From Solicoccozyma terricola (lineage: Eukaryota > Basidiomycota > Tremellomycetes > Filobasidiales > Piskurozymaceae): a stretch of 64,000 bases of DNA. The translations under genes and the position numbers were made by a program. Where the stretch lies: positions 756,553 to 820,552 of the forward strand of contig BCLD01000004.1 of assembly GCA_001600875.1 (NCBI GenBank), in the 5' to 3' direction. Below are positions 31,561 to 42,829 of the stretch, piece after piece. The notes beneath the pieces are model-generated. The model saw nothing but the letters and a program-made list of their open reading frames with translations. It was not told the DNA's origin and did no database searches. The first letter of the stretch is position 1; every line of letters starts with the position of its first letter.

Positions 31561-32498
31561 CTAACACCTCGCCCTCCAAACCTCCTTCCACCGTACATTC
31601 TCCATCTCCCATCCACCCTCTTCCTCCTTCTCCTCCGCCCTAACCGTAAACCCCCCACCTAACCCTATAACCAACATAACCAGCGCCAAAACCCCAATAA
31701 ACCTTCCAAGCCCACTCTCATGCCGAACCTCGTCTCTCATATTCGGATCCCCACCATCTAATCCCCCAAACCCAGTTTGCGGTGATCTTCTTCCGAATCC
31801 ACCGGTACCCATCCCTGCATTAACACCATTAAACGCACCACTACCGAAATTTGGAGGTTGTCTTGCTCGACGAGAACCAGTGTAGTGGTATCCCGGTGGA
31901 GCGTCGTCTGGTGATGGTGGTGCGTGGGAAGGTGGTCTCCATGCACGATGTGGACCGGTTGATTGACGATCGCGGTCACGACGGAGGTATGGGGATTGGG
32001 GTCGATAATGTGGATGTGCGGATGGATGGTGGGCTGTTCGTTTTGCGGATAGGGAGTTGTCGTATTGCCGTCTGTGGGAAGTGAGTGGAGGGGGATGAAA
32101 AAATGGGAGGATGGGAGGATGGGAAGGACGATGAAGAGGAGAAGAGGAGGAAGAGGAGGAGAATGGAGGAGGTGTTAGATAATACTTGGAGTAATATTGG
32201 TTATTAAAATACAACCCCACCTAGCAGCATCATCACCCAACACGGAATACGCTTCTGAGACCCTCTCAAACTTCGACCTATCCCCACCTGGTAAATCCGG
32301 ATGACTCTTCTTCGATAGCTCATAAAACCTATTCTTGATATCACGTTTCGAGGATGAATGGGGGATACCGAGTGTGTCGTAGTGGGTTGCGGATGATGAT
32401 GATGCGTGTGATGGGGACGAGGAGTGGATGCGACGACGAGTGAAGAGGACGGTGGGGATTGGATGAGGGTGTCTGATTGGGGAGGCGAGGACGAGCAT
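31561..32498 (-). CDS. J-domain protein with mitochondrial-type leader and C-terminal membrane segment (two exons)
   Basis: A class C J-protein expected to activate an Hsp70. Exons 32498-32221 and 32071-31561 give 262 residues. An Arg-rich, acid-free N-terminus (PIPTVLFTRRRIHSSSPSH) resembles a mitochondrial presequence. The J domain follows: HYDTLGIPHSSSKRDIKNRF, then YELSKKSHPDLPGG with the HPD tripeptide, and SEAYSVLGDDAARRQYD spliced across the intron. A Pro/Arg/Gly-rich linker ends in one hydrophobic helix, FIGVLALVMLVIGLGGGFTV, then a charged tail ending WRARC. This resembles single-span mitochondrial inner-membrane J-proteins, but location is inference. The end of this gene was duplicated into unit A. 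It starts 260 bp from the divergent P58IPK-type gene. Confidence 0.85.
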
Positions 32499-32758
32499 GA
32501 TGGTGAGAGTGAGGATGATGATGGAGATGGATGGTCGTGTGGGAGGATCGAGGGGCTGTCACCACTTCACTCCGCCCGGGGAGATCGAAGTGAAGCTAAC
32601 TTGCTCATGCACACCGCGGATTACAGCGAGGGATCAGGGAAAACGTGGCAGGGCAACCCCCCGCCCCCTTCCCCCTCAGGTCATCCTGTAAAATATCACA
32701 TTCAATCAGCTAGTACCACCGTAGAAGCATCCTTGGCCACCCACAACCACAACACACA
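32499..32758. promoter_or_regulatory. Shared promoter between two J-domain genes
   Basis: 260 bp between divergent starts. A CCCGCCCCCTTCCCC-type pyrimidine stretch lies near 32660-32680. No heat-shock element was seen clearly. Confidence 0.35.
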
Positions 32759-34988
32759 ATGCGTATCCTGCTCTCTACCTCCCTCACACCACTCCTCCTC
32801 TTTCTCTCTCTCCTCGTCAATGCAGAGCCAGCTCAAGACCAACACGCAGCACTGCTCACGCAGAAAGCAGAGGCGGATGCGTTGTTCGCTAAGGGTGATT
32901 ATGCAGCTGCTTCCAGGTCATATTCCAAGGCGATAGGTGAGATATAGCACAATCAGCTAGCTTTCTTAGTCTGTGTGGATTAAAAGGGGTCACTGATCCC
33001 CTTCATTTAACTCTTTTTGTGTGTAGAACTCGATCCAACATCATGGAATCTTAGGTATCGAAGAGCGACGTCGTACATCTCATTGGGTAAACATACACCT
33101 GCAATTGAAGATCTAGATATGATCATTCGTTTGAATCCTAAATTCCATCAAGCGAGATTACAAAAAGGGAAGATATTAGCTAAAGAAGGATTGTTTGAGG
33201 AAGGGAGAGATGAAGTTGGGATGTATTTGAAAGAGATTGAGAAGAGGGATGAGAATGCTGTAGAGTTGGTGAGTCGGCTCATATATATCTCTAACCCAAC
33301 CTCAGACAACCCCTTACACTATTCTCCCCCATAACCGGAAACCACCAACCAGGAAACCAAACTATCATCCGCCCAAAAATCATTGATCGCAGCTCGAAAA
33401 GCAAACAAGTCATCAAAGTGGCAAGTATGTGTTGATGAAGCGACGAAAGCGTTGGATGTTGGACCGAATAGTGTGGAGTTACGGGAGATTAGAGTTAGGT
33501 GTGCAGAGGGATTGGGAGATGTTGAGGCTGTTATTGGTGATTTGAGGTGAGTTTGGGGTTTTTTTGTTGGAACAAAGGGGCAATGGGATTGCGGGGAATG
33601 TGGGTATCTGAAACAACACGTATCGTTTCTCTTTTTTTTTTTTCGCGTGCTCCATGCTCCTTTTCTTGGGTGACTATGTTCAGCCGCTTGACACACCTCG
33701 TCCCATCCAACGCTCAATACTCCCTCCATCTCGCATACATATCATATTTCCTTCACGCATCTCCAAACGCAATACAAGACCTAAAACAATGTCTACACTA
33801 CGATCCAGATTCCAAATCATGTAAAAAAGCACACAAGTTACTCCGATCCCTCGATAAAGACACGACTAAAGTGAGGAATTTCGTGGATGGTTCCACTTGG
33901 AGATCAGCGGTGAAGATTCTAATTGGAAGTGGGGAAGATGTCGGGTTGATAAAGCGATTTGAAGATGCGTTGGATGAAGCGATCAAGGAAGGATACCTCT
34001 CTGCTTCTCGAGATCCACGTAACGACTCTCAATCCCGTCTTGCGATATACAAACTCGCGTGTAAATCTCAAGTCGGGTTAGGTAGTATTCAAGGTATCAA
34101 AAAATACTGCGAGATGGTGTTATCGATGAAGGGTGGAGAAGATGATGTGGATGCGTTGGTAGGGAGAGGTGATGTAGCGATGAAGGAAGAGAGATGGGAG
34201 GATGCGGTTAGGTCGTTCGCTGATGCGTTTGAGAAGGGAGGGAGGGAGAGTCAAACGGTGAGTTTGGGATTTTTTTTTGAAACGACCCCCGAGTTCCAAA
34301 GCATTCTGTGGTTTCTAAGAGGAAAAATGGGGGTGTTTTTCAATCATTCAGGTCCTTGGAAAACTGCAGAAGGCGCAGAAAGTGTTGAAGCAGTCCAGAG
34401 TGAAAGATTACTACAAGGTGAACAATTCAGATGCATGTCTCTTGATCTCCGTATCGTATTTTCCTAACACCCGGGGCTGGGCTGCGATTACAGGTCATTG
34501 GTATAGCACGAGACGCAGACGAACGGACAATAAAGAAAGCTTAGTGAGTATATCGACACAGGAACAAACCTCTCATCTGCTCATGAACCAATTTACTTTC
34601 TCGTCCCGTACATAGCCGTATGGCAGCGAAGAAAGCTCATCCTGACGTTGGGGGCTCGGAAGAGGTCATGGCAGCGCTCAATGAGGCATACGAGGTCCTT
34701 TCAAACCCAGGTAAGTCCAGTCCCACCTCTTTTCACAAGTCTTCGCCCCGCTAATCAGCCGAACTTTGTCTAAAAGAATTACGCGTACGGTACGACCAGG
34801 GAGACGATCCAAACGATCCAACCGGCGGTGGTCAAGGTCAGAACCCATTCGCGCACCACGGCGGTGGTAGCCCTTTCCAGCATTTCTTCCAACAAGGAGC
34901 TGGCGGTGGTGGAGGACAGCAGTTCATGTTCCAGCACCAACAAGGTGGTCAGAGAGGACAGAAGATGCACTTCCAATGGGGTGGATAG
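32759..34988 (+). CDS. ER TPR/J-domain co-chaperone, P58IPK/DNAJC3 type (about seven exons)
   Basis: A luminal ER co-chaperone that binds unfolded proteins by TPRs and hands them to BiP. Exon 1 starts with a clear signal peptide, MRILLSTSLTPLLLFLSLLV then NAEPA. TPR units follow: ADALFAKGDYAAASRSYSKA, ELDPTSWNLRYRRATSYISL, then KHTPAIEDLDMIIRLNPKFH and several more up to VAMKEERWEDAVRSFADAFE. The C-terminal J domain is KDYYKVIGIARDADERTIKK, YRRMAAKKAHPDVGG (HPD intact) and LNEAYEVLSNPELRVRYDQG, then a Gly/Gln/His-rich tail with QNPFAHHGGGSPFQHFF. Length is about 500 residues, as in DNAJC3. No HDEL-type retention signal ends the protein (it ends QWGG), which is also true of the animal protein. 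Intron borders in the middle are inferred from frame. Confidence 0.9.
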
Positions 34989-35183
34989 GAGCTGACCGGT
35001 CTTGGTCGTGCAAAGTTGTACCCCCTAGATGCGGATATGCTGACGTCATGACGAATGCGGCGATGCGGTCTAGCGATGCCCGTGGTGACCTCTTGACTTG
35101 CCTCGAGACGCATTTGAATAGGAATCCAACTCACCCACCACTTTGACGCAGCTCAGATAGAGACGTCAGCCTATCAGACCAGC

Positions 35184-36185
35184 ATGCTGACGCTCTACGT
35201 CGTTCGTCATGGACAGACAGAGCAGTGAGTTGCGCAACCAACCGCTCCGCATACAGCCACTCGAGCCTGATTGACAATTTGTCCGTCTCCTAACTAAGCA
35301 ACTTGCAAGGTATCATCCAGGTTAGCTATCACATCACAATCAGAGTCAGCTACGGCGCCGTCTTACGCACGGTCATTTCTTCTACTAGGGATACCTGGAT
35401 ACCGATCTGAACGAGACAGGCAGAGCGCAGGCAGAGCTGATAGCTCAAAAGCTTCAGCATGTCACTTTCGATATGGCGTTTTCATCAGACCTGAGTAGAG
35501 CCAAAGATGTGCGTAACGTGTCTTGTTTGTCCTTCGATGTCCCTGCGATTGACGCAGAGTATTGCTCCAAAACAGACAGGCATTGCGATATTGAACAGAC
35601 AAAGGGGCAAGAAGATCGAACTGAAAACGGACTCGGCTCTGCGAGAGCGGGACATGGGAGAATTATCCGGTACCAGAGGTCCAGTACCCCGGCCAATGCC
35701 AAAGAGTGTCGAGAGCTCGGGCCAGTGAGTGATATGCTCTTCTGAGAGGTGGCCTCGCTTTGTAACTGAATCTTCACCCCACACGTCAAGCTTCATAAAG
35801 CGTTGTCTGACTTGGTTTGAGCAGACTATCATCCCGCTGGCCCAGTCTGGGGACGATATCACGGTATTGGCGACTTCACATGGTGCATACATAATCGTCA
35901 GTATGGTCGTGGAATATGCTGCACGCTCCCGCTGAGACCTTGCGACATGGCCTCCCCCAGACACTGTTCCGAACCCTCGTCTCATCCCATGCTCACGGAG
36001 GCTTAGAATATGACATTGCAGAAAGCGTCACCGCAATGAATCACTGCGGCAACACCGCAATCGCTATTGTCACTGTTGACGAGAAGGGCCGCGGCAGGGT
36101 GGAATCCTTCAATGACCAGGCTCATCTGTCCGCCACACCGGACGAGTTACACATCGCGGATGCAGCACCATACGATCATAGATGA
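35184..36185 (+). CDS. Histidine phosphatase superfamily (phosphoglycerate-mutase-like) protein
   Basis: A cytosolic phosphatase of the RHG family; substrate unknown. Exon 1 (35184-35224) gives MLTLYVVRHGQTE with the catalytic RHG. Exon 2 is 22 nt (35299-35320) and completes HNLQGIIQ. Exon 3 from 35389 reads GYLDTDLNETGRAQAELIA and FSSDLSRAKD. Later exons have IAPKQTGIAIL, LRERDMGELSG (catalytic Glu region) and VLATSHGAYI with the second catalytic His. The last exon ends AAPYDHR at 36185. The splice between SSG and FIKRCLTWFEQ (about 35725-35790) is the least certain; I join at the acceptor before CTTCATAAAG because the alternative intron would be under 25 nt. Close relatives include TIGAR-like fructose-bisphosphatases and yeast Det1. 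Confidence 0.82.
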
Positions 36186-36313
36186 GGATGAACTCGGATT
36201 ATATTGATACATGCTATGTTTATTCGTGGGATCGCCCATCTAGTGCCCACGATGATCTCGGCTGCGGCTTATACATACACGGATCGAAACCGCTAGTACG
36301 TTCAGTCACCCGT

Positions 36314-39300
36314 TCAAGGAGTCGGATGTTCATCCGGCCCCTCCTCCGCCTCCTGTGGCGGCGTGTGCTCGCTAGCTCCCTTCTTCTTGGGTCGAAGAAC
36401 GCTGCCTGCGCGATTTCTGAACGAGTTGAAAGGCGAGGTGATGCTGCTTGACCTCATACGGCCCTTCGTCGGCGTTGTTTGGTGGTTATTGTGGTGTCTT
36501 ATCGTCCACCTCCTGCCAGACGTTTCCGAAAGGCGAGACTGCATGCGGGAGATCTGGGTGGATACCGAAAGTTTGTCAGTTTCACTCCTTGAACACACAC
36601 AGGGCCAGGGCCGTGAGGCAAGTGCTCACAGCCACACCATTCTCCTCGATATCGAAATCAAATCCACGACTCTCAGCCCGGCGGAGACCAGTAGCCACTA
36701 AAGTGATGGTACAGTTAGAAGTTGGTTGCAGGCGGCTTAAGAAACAAACTCACTGTCCACCTGCGAACCCCTTGCGGAACGCATGCTCCCAAGAACGTCT
36801 CCCCGTCGAGCTGACTGGTACGAAGGTCGAGGAAGCATATCTCCTGGGATGTCTCGGTCGGCAGAAAAGGGCTGGCCGTCTCCAAGCTGCGACACTTCTC
36901 TCTGAACATATTCAGGCTCTTCTCCCGCTTGCCTGATGTCCTTTTCACGTCCACCGAGGCACGGGTCATTGGCAACGTCGATTTCCGGTCGGTATTTGCT
37001 GCGAGCGATAGAAGCAAATAAGCTAAGGGGACAAACGATAACAATGGGATTGTAAGCTCACCGGACATTGCGCATAATATCGATGTCGTCGGGGTAGTAT
37101 GTGCGACTCCATGCCTTGTAAAGGTTGTGGGGAAGAAGTGCGATGACGAAGACGAATATCCAACCGAACCAGAAATAGGCAGCGGGGAAGAGGTAGGTGC
37201 TGTTGAATCAAACAGATTGGTTAAAATGAGCTTCCCTATGTCACGTCTTGCAAGAAACCCACTCGTTTCCAAATGCGTAGCTGATTGAGAAGGATGTTGA
37301 TGAGTACCGAGCACAGAAATATATATAAAGAGGTCAATCTATGCTCACGTGAAGAACACTGAAGGTGGAATGATGGAGTATATGGCCTATTTACGAAGAG
37401 CGATGTTAGCGTTATGGAGGGAGTCAAAGTCTTAGATCCAACAAAGCCCACCGTATAGACCCAGACCAGAACTGGGCCAAAGAGGACGCCGAACCAGACC
37501 CAGCCAGTCCAAGAATCTGTGTTCAGACCAGTGAAAATGTTGGCTACCATGACAGCCCCGATGACCATGACTGTTGACATTTCGAATTGTCCGACGTTCC
37601 ATCCATCGTCTCTCGCACTAGTGGTTACGTAGGCGTAGCAGATGATGAAAAATACGATGGCGGACTGAGGAGATTATATCAGTACATGCCTTCGCTAAAG
37701 TGGGCTTGAGCAACTCACTTGAAGAACCCCCTGGAGCATGAAGTATACGAATCGGCGGAGATTGAACCATCTGCCTTGACGACCATATCGGTAAAGCTCC
37801 GGCAGCGCCATAAGCGTGTCCGCATCTGATTTCATGATTTATCAGTCATCCACAATTTCGAAGAAGGTGGGTGTCCTTACCAATGTTCTTTTCGAAGAGC
37901 CCCAAGGCAATGACAGGCAAAAGCGTCCAAAAGACGTTCCAGAACAAAAGATAGGTATACTCGAAGACGCTGTTGGTGTGGCCAGCCGTTAGATCGATCG
38001 ATTGTTTGTATGTCGTCAATTTCAACACGCACTAGGTCGTACTCCAGCCACAGTAGATCTGGAACCAAAAGAGCACTCCGACACAGATGACATTCTTGTA
38101 AAAGAAGTTGCTAGATGACCGCGAACATTAGCGATGGACTCTCACTGCTATGGTGGAAGCAACTCACAGGATCATATTTGAATTTCGGACGTAGGACCAA
38201 TGACCGTGAACGAACAATAGCCGCTTCAAAAAGCGGAACTGTCGTGATGGAGGTCTCAGCAATGCTCAGGAACGTTAGACCCGTCACATTCTCTCACCTG
38301 AGCGATAGCATAGTCGGACGAGTTGACCGCTTGTAGACCCTCTTCACCAGAGATACCGACACCGATATCGGCTGCCTGGATCATACTAACGTCGTTTGCA
38401 CCGTCACCAATTGCAAGGCACATCACACCGAGATTGTCTTTGATCAAACGGACTATCTGAGCCTTCTGAAGAGGCGAGACTCGACAGCAGATGACCGTGT
38501 TGCATTGCGTTGAGACATGCAGCAGGAGTTCTTCAGTGGCTTCATCTAGGAAGGCCTGGGGGAAGAGGGGAGAGGGACGTCGTCAGCGATGGTATATGAT
38601 ATTCAGGTAAGGTAGCCTGGTCACTCACATGATGCAAAGCTCCACCGTCAATGACAAGAGAAAAGCCTCCAGTGCGCATACCATTGCTTGTTCCGACCAG
38701 AGATGTAACACCAGTGTTCATACGATGAAGTTCATGCCCGCGATCGACGCTGTTCTCTCGGACAACTTCTTCAGTGCCATCCATCACCTTCTCACCAAAG
38801 AATCCCTCTAGAGCAGATTTGAGCTGGTCGTAAATCGGCACGCCGCCTTCACGGACAATGATGAGATTGGTGTCCTTGGTCAAGAGATTCGTGGTGTAAC
38901 CAATTGCTACGGCGGTCTCAAGCTTGTCACCAGTGGCAACCCAGACCTTGATCCCAGCGCGTTTGAGGTCCGCAATGGTTTCTGGCACGCCGTCTTGGAG
39001 TCGATCTTCAATGGCTGTGGCTCCCAACAGCGTGAGACCCTGCTCGATCTGGTCCGAAACAGCGTCCAGTTTCTCAGCACGTTCTTCCAGGGAGACGGTA
39101 GCCCAATGATATAGTTTATTCCACTCATCGTATTCCTCCTGCGGGACGACCCGGTAGGCGAGACAGAGCGTTCGAAGTCCCTCACTGGCAAAGTATTGCA
39201 GGTCCGCATCGGTCTTTTGCTTGAGCTCCTCGTTGCCAGGAGCCAGCCTCTCAAATATGACGTTATCTGCACCTTTGCAAAGTAGGAAAATACGCTGTTG

Positions 39301-42145
39301 CTCGTCCAGCTTCCGGATGACGACGGACATACGCTTCCTGGTGGAGTTGAATTCGAGGACTTGCAAGAGCTCGTACTCGTCGGGAACGTCGGAAAACGGC
39401 GTGATGAGTTTGAGGATATTCCTGTCCCGGCCTTGGAAGATGAATCCCACGTCCGCTGCTGCCTGGACCAAAGCAGCCTCGTCTGGAGATTGAGCTTTGT
39501 ACTCGATGACACCCTTCTCGTGTCCGGCGGCGAGCACAGTGTGACAGAGTCCCAATACCGCGAAGAAACCGTTGAGAAGCCGAGATTGTTCGGTCTCGGT
39601 GTCGTTGAGATCTACAAGCAAGCCGGCGTCATGGAACCGCGCAAGCACCTCTTTCGGCATCGCGACTTTGGGCTTCTCTGCGGACGTGTCAGGATTATTG
39701 GGTGCTGCGGCCCTATTGATAGGGGTATCGGACGAGTTGGAAGAGGGCGAGTCGCTTTTCTCGAGACTGTTCTTTTGGCCATCGACGATGATATTATCTG
39801 GGACTTTACCATCGCCAGTGTAAATTTTGCCACCGATGGAGCACTGGCGGAAGACCATCACGTTCTGCGTCAGAGTCCCCGTCTTGTCGCTGAAGATATA
39901 TTCGATTTGACCGAGGTCGTCTGATAAATTCCAGGATCTTGCGGTTGTTCGAGTCGTTACACCGTCTTTGACATATTTAATGCCATGATCCCAATAGATG
40001 AAAGCCGCTTGTGCTGTTCGAACGAACTCGATGGAGATGTATAGAGAGATGGGACTGTGACGGCAGAAAAAAAAAAGGAACAACAAGAAACGAAAAAGTC
40101 AGTCACGATGGCACCTTCCATCGAAGCCAATTCACCACGTACACAATGTTCTGGAATCTATGAAGAGAGGAAAACATCGAGAGAATCAGTACCCCGTGCC
40201 CAGCTAGCTGTTTACTATTCGAGTTCCCCCAACCAAAACTCACGTAATGAACGAATTGGCAAAAGTCACCAATCCGTTAATGTTTGGATTGTCGCCCTTG
40301 GAATCCGCATACAATTCCCAATAGGCTTGCTCTTTATCCCACTTGACCTCGTTGAAGTGATCAACGATGGCGCAGACTACACTGACGAGTGCGAGTAACG
40401 CCAAATTGACCAATACCTGAGGGTTCATCTGCCTTTCCACCTTTGATCGCTTTGATGGTGTTCCACCCGAATTCAAGATGATCTTTGTGTGACCTCCAGT
40501 AAACATGACGATACCGATGACCCAAGAAGTATTCCTAATGACGCATCCTCGGAGTAACGTGGTCTGTAAATCCACTGGATGAATCAGAGGTTCACCATCT
40601 GGACCAGCATGCTCCTCTCCTGCCATAACAACGGCTCCATTAAGTTTAAACATGTTAACATCAGGAGCTTCTGCATCGATCTTGAAGTGAGCTCGAGCGC
40701 AATCCTCTGCGGTGCGTAGATGCGATATTTCAGGAACGGCGTGTCTTGATTTGAGATTGGTTTCTCCATCGAGGTTCTTTGTCTCAATGTAGCAAACATC
40801 TTCCTCTTCCGATGTCGCGCAGATGATGATATCTAGCAGTTAAAAAGAAGACCGGGTCCTAGTCAGCACACAATTTCCCCCCCAACGAAAAAAGAAACAG
40901 GAAAAAAAAGGGGGAAAACCACTCACCTGCAGGCAACTGCTCATTCTCATAAATCTTGACGAAATCTCCAACTTTAACGTCTTCCCAAATCGTCTGTTTC
41001 CATCCGATTTCCTGTACATCATCGAACGCCTCTGGATCTTCTTCCGGACGAGTGATTTGACGTTGTAACATGTGAGTTCTAGTTTCCTCTCCGTCATGTT
41101 CTCCTTGATCATCTTCTTCTTCATCACCGTTCGATCGATAACCATTTGGTGGCGTATCCTCCGATGACGCGATAACACCATGAGATGGACCTTCGGTTGT
41201 TGGTTGTCTAACATCATTATTGTTAATTCCACCAACATCCTCTTCCTCATCTGGTACTTGAATACCCTCCGCACGCATCTTCACCAGTTCTCTTTCTCGT
41301 TTCGCAGCAGCTTTTGATTTCTTTGATCGGAATTTTGGGATCTTCATTGCAGGCATAAAAGTTTTACTTTTACCCTTCATGTGATTCCAATTTTTATATG
41401 TGAGGATACCATCGTCATTGGGGGTTGTTGTTTCTTCTTCTTGATGGTGGTGGTGGCTGTGTTCATCATGAACTGGGACATGTGGTCCACCACCTAAAAC
41501 ATGCGTTATTGAATGATTCACAAAATGATCCGATTGATGTCGTTTATAATCTTCATAACCATCTTTGCAAGCTGTTATCGCTAGAACTGCGAGCAAAGGA
41601 AGAATAACTAGACCAGGTGAGATTGTTGAGAATTTGGGGAAGAATTGGAGGATAGCGATAGCGAGGAAGAAGACTGTCGGGAGAGGGAGGGGGGGGGAGG
41701 GAAGGGGCGGTGTAATCGCGTCAATAACAACAACACACCCACACACACAAACACGATTCGTCATATAAAAACACTCACTATTCGCTACTCTTCGAAATTG
41801 TTCCAATAAATTTCTAGGAAGAAAAGTAATAACTGTATACTTGCTCGTAACGTTCTGATTTGATGGATAAACATTTTCCTTTAAAATTCTCCCTTTCTTA
41901 TCATAAAAATCACTAGGTAACCTAGTATTTATATAGATAGTTCTCGGTAAAGCCGTTAACCCAGTTCTAGAGAAAAGAGCAGATGGGTTAAGTTTCTCAA
42001 AAAGGTTGGAAATTCGTTTATGAATTGGAGTTCGACCGGTTTGTTTGAGATGATGAGTTGGTCGAAAGATTTTTTCACCAGAGTTGGTGTATTCGATAAC
42101 ACCTGCTGTGGTACGTTCGGTATGTTTCCTATTCCACGGCGCCAT
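36314..42145 (-). CDS. DNF1: P4-type ATPase phospholipid flippase, Dnf1/2 class
   Basis: Moves phospholipids from the outer to the cytosolic leaflet of plasma or endosomal membranes. The N-terminus begins [15 protein letters not shown] and is followed by [12 protein letters not shown] and [21 protein letters not shown] long acidic insert with [13 protein letters not shown] precedes [27 protein letters not shown] and [14 protein letters not shown]. The phosphorylation site is [14 protein letters not shown]. Nucleotide-binding blocks are [26 protein letters not shown] and [14 protein letters not shown]; the hinge is [20 protein letters not shown]. The C-terminal membrane helices ([44 protein letters not shown]) and a basic tail end at TGA 36314. 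[17 protein letters not shown] with SDDLGQIEY fits Dnf1/2 rather than Drs2. Many introns; one exon is 15 nt (40143-40157). Should pair with a Cdc50-type subunit. Confidence 0.93.
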
Positions 42146-42160
42146 GATGATGATGTGTGG

Positions 42161-42201
<41 letters not shown>

Positions 42202-42829
42202 TGATGGGATGGGATGGGAATGGAGATGAAATAAGGTTCGACGGATGGATCAGTCTTTTCTCCTCTCTACGACGTCTCCTTTCTCCCGTCTCCTATTTTT
42301 TGGACCAAGAGCGGGTTCCCAAAGGCCCGGATGAAAGGAAAGGGAAAAACAAGAGTCGTCTCGGGACTTGGTGTTCTCGCTGACGATGTCAACTACGATA
42401 TCCGATATGAATTGTTGTTTTGACAGTGCGAGACACCCGCCAAGTGAAATTCCCTTGATTCCGACGGTCGGGGGGCGGGGGGGTGGTTGTATTGACCACG
42501 TCGGTCTCTGCTGTGTGGGATGGTTGTTTGTTTGTTTGCAGGGGGTGGTGGGGACTGGGTATCGGAGTGCACTCCCGAAGAGTGATATGGCTACTCTGTG
42601 TGGGACCGTTCGGTTGTGTGATTTTGCATCTACGCATCCCTTCCATCCCTTCCATCAGTTGCCCAGCCCAGTGACCGTTTAGTCAGGGCAAGCCGGCCGC
42701 GGGCTTCGGCGACGGGTGGCGAAACAGCAGAATGACTAATCGGTACATGACCGCGTATACCATCCCCGCCCCCCGCTATACAACCACCACCACCACCACC
42801 ACCATCACCGCCGGCACCTCCGTCTATTT
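42146..42829. other. Flippase promoter region with a GA microsatellite
   Basis: Positions 42166-42199 are an uninterrupted GA repeat about 20 bp upstream of the flippase ATG (minus-strand gene), so it lies in the leader as a TC run. Further on come G-rich patches (42468-42485) and a CACCAC run near 42785. Frames here are shadows or low complexity. Confidence 0.6.

Larger units (their letters stand above)
30030..31662 (+). repeat. Tandem segmental duplication, unit B
   Basis: Second, shorter copy of the block. Order matches unit A: CCCTGATATCCGGAACAC segment (about 30054), leader of small gene 1 (30265-30436), shared 5' flank (30504-30745), a small gene (30814), and the J-protein tail (31452-31662), which here runs into the intact J-protein gene. 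The gene-1 copy is reduced to a stub, which accounts for most of the length difference. Confidence 0.75.
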
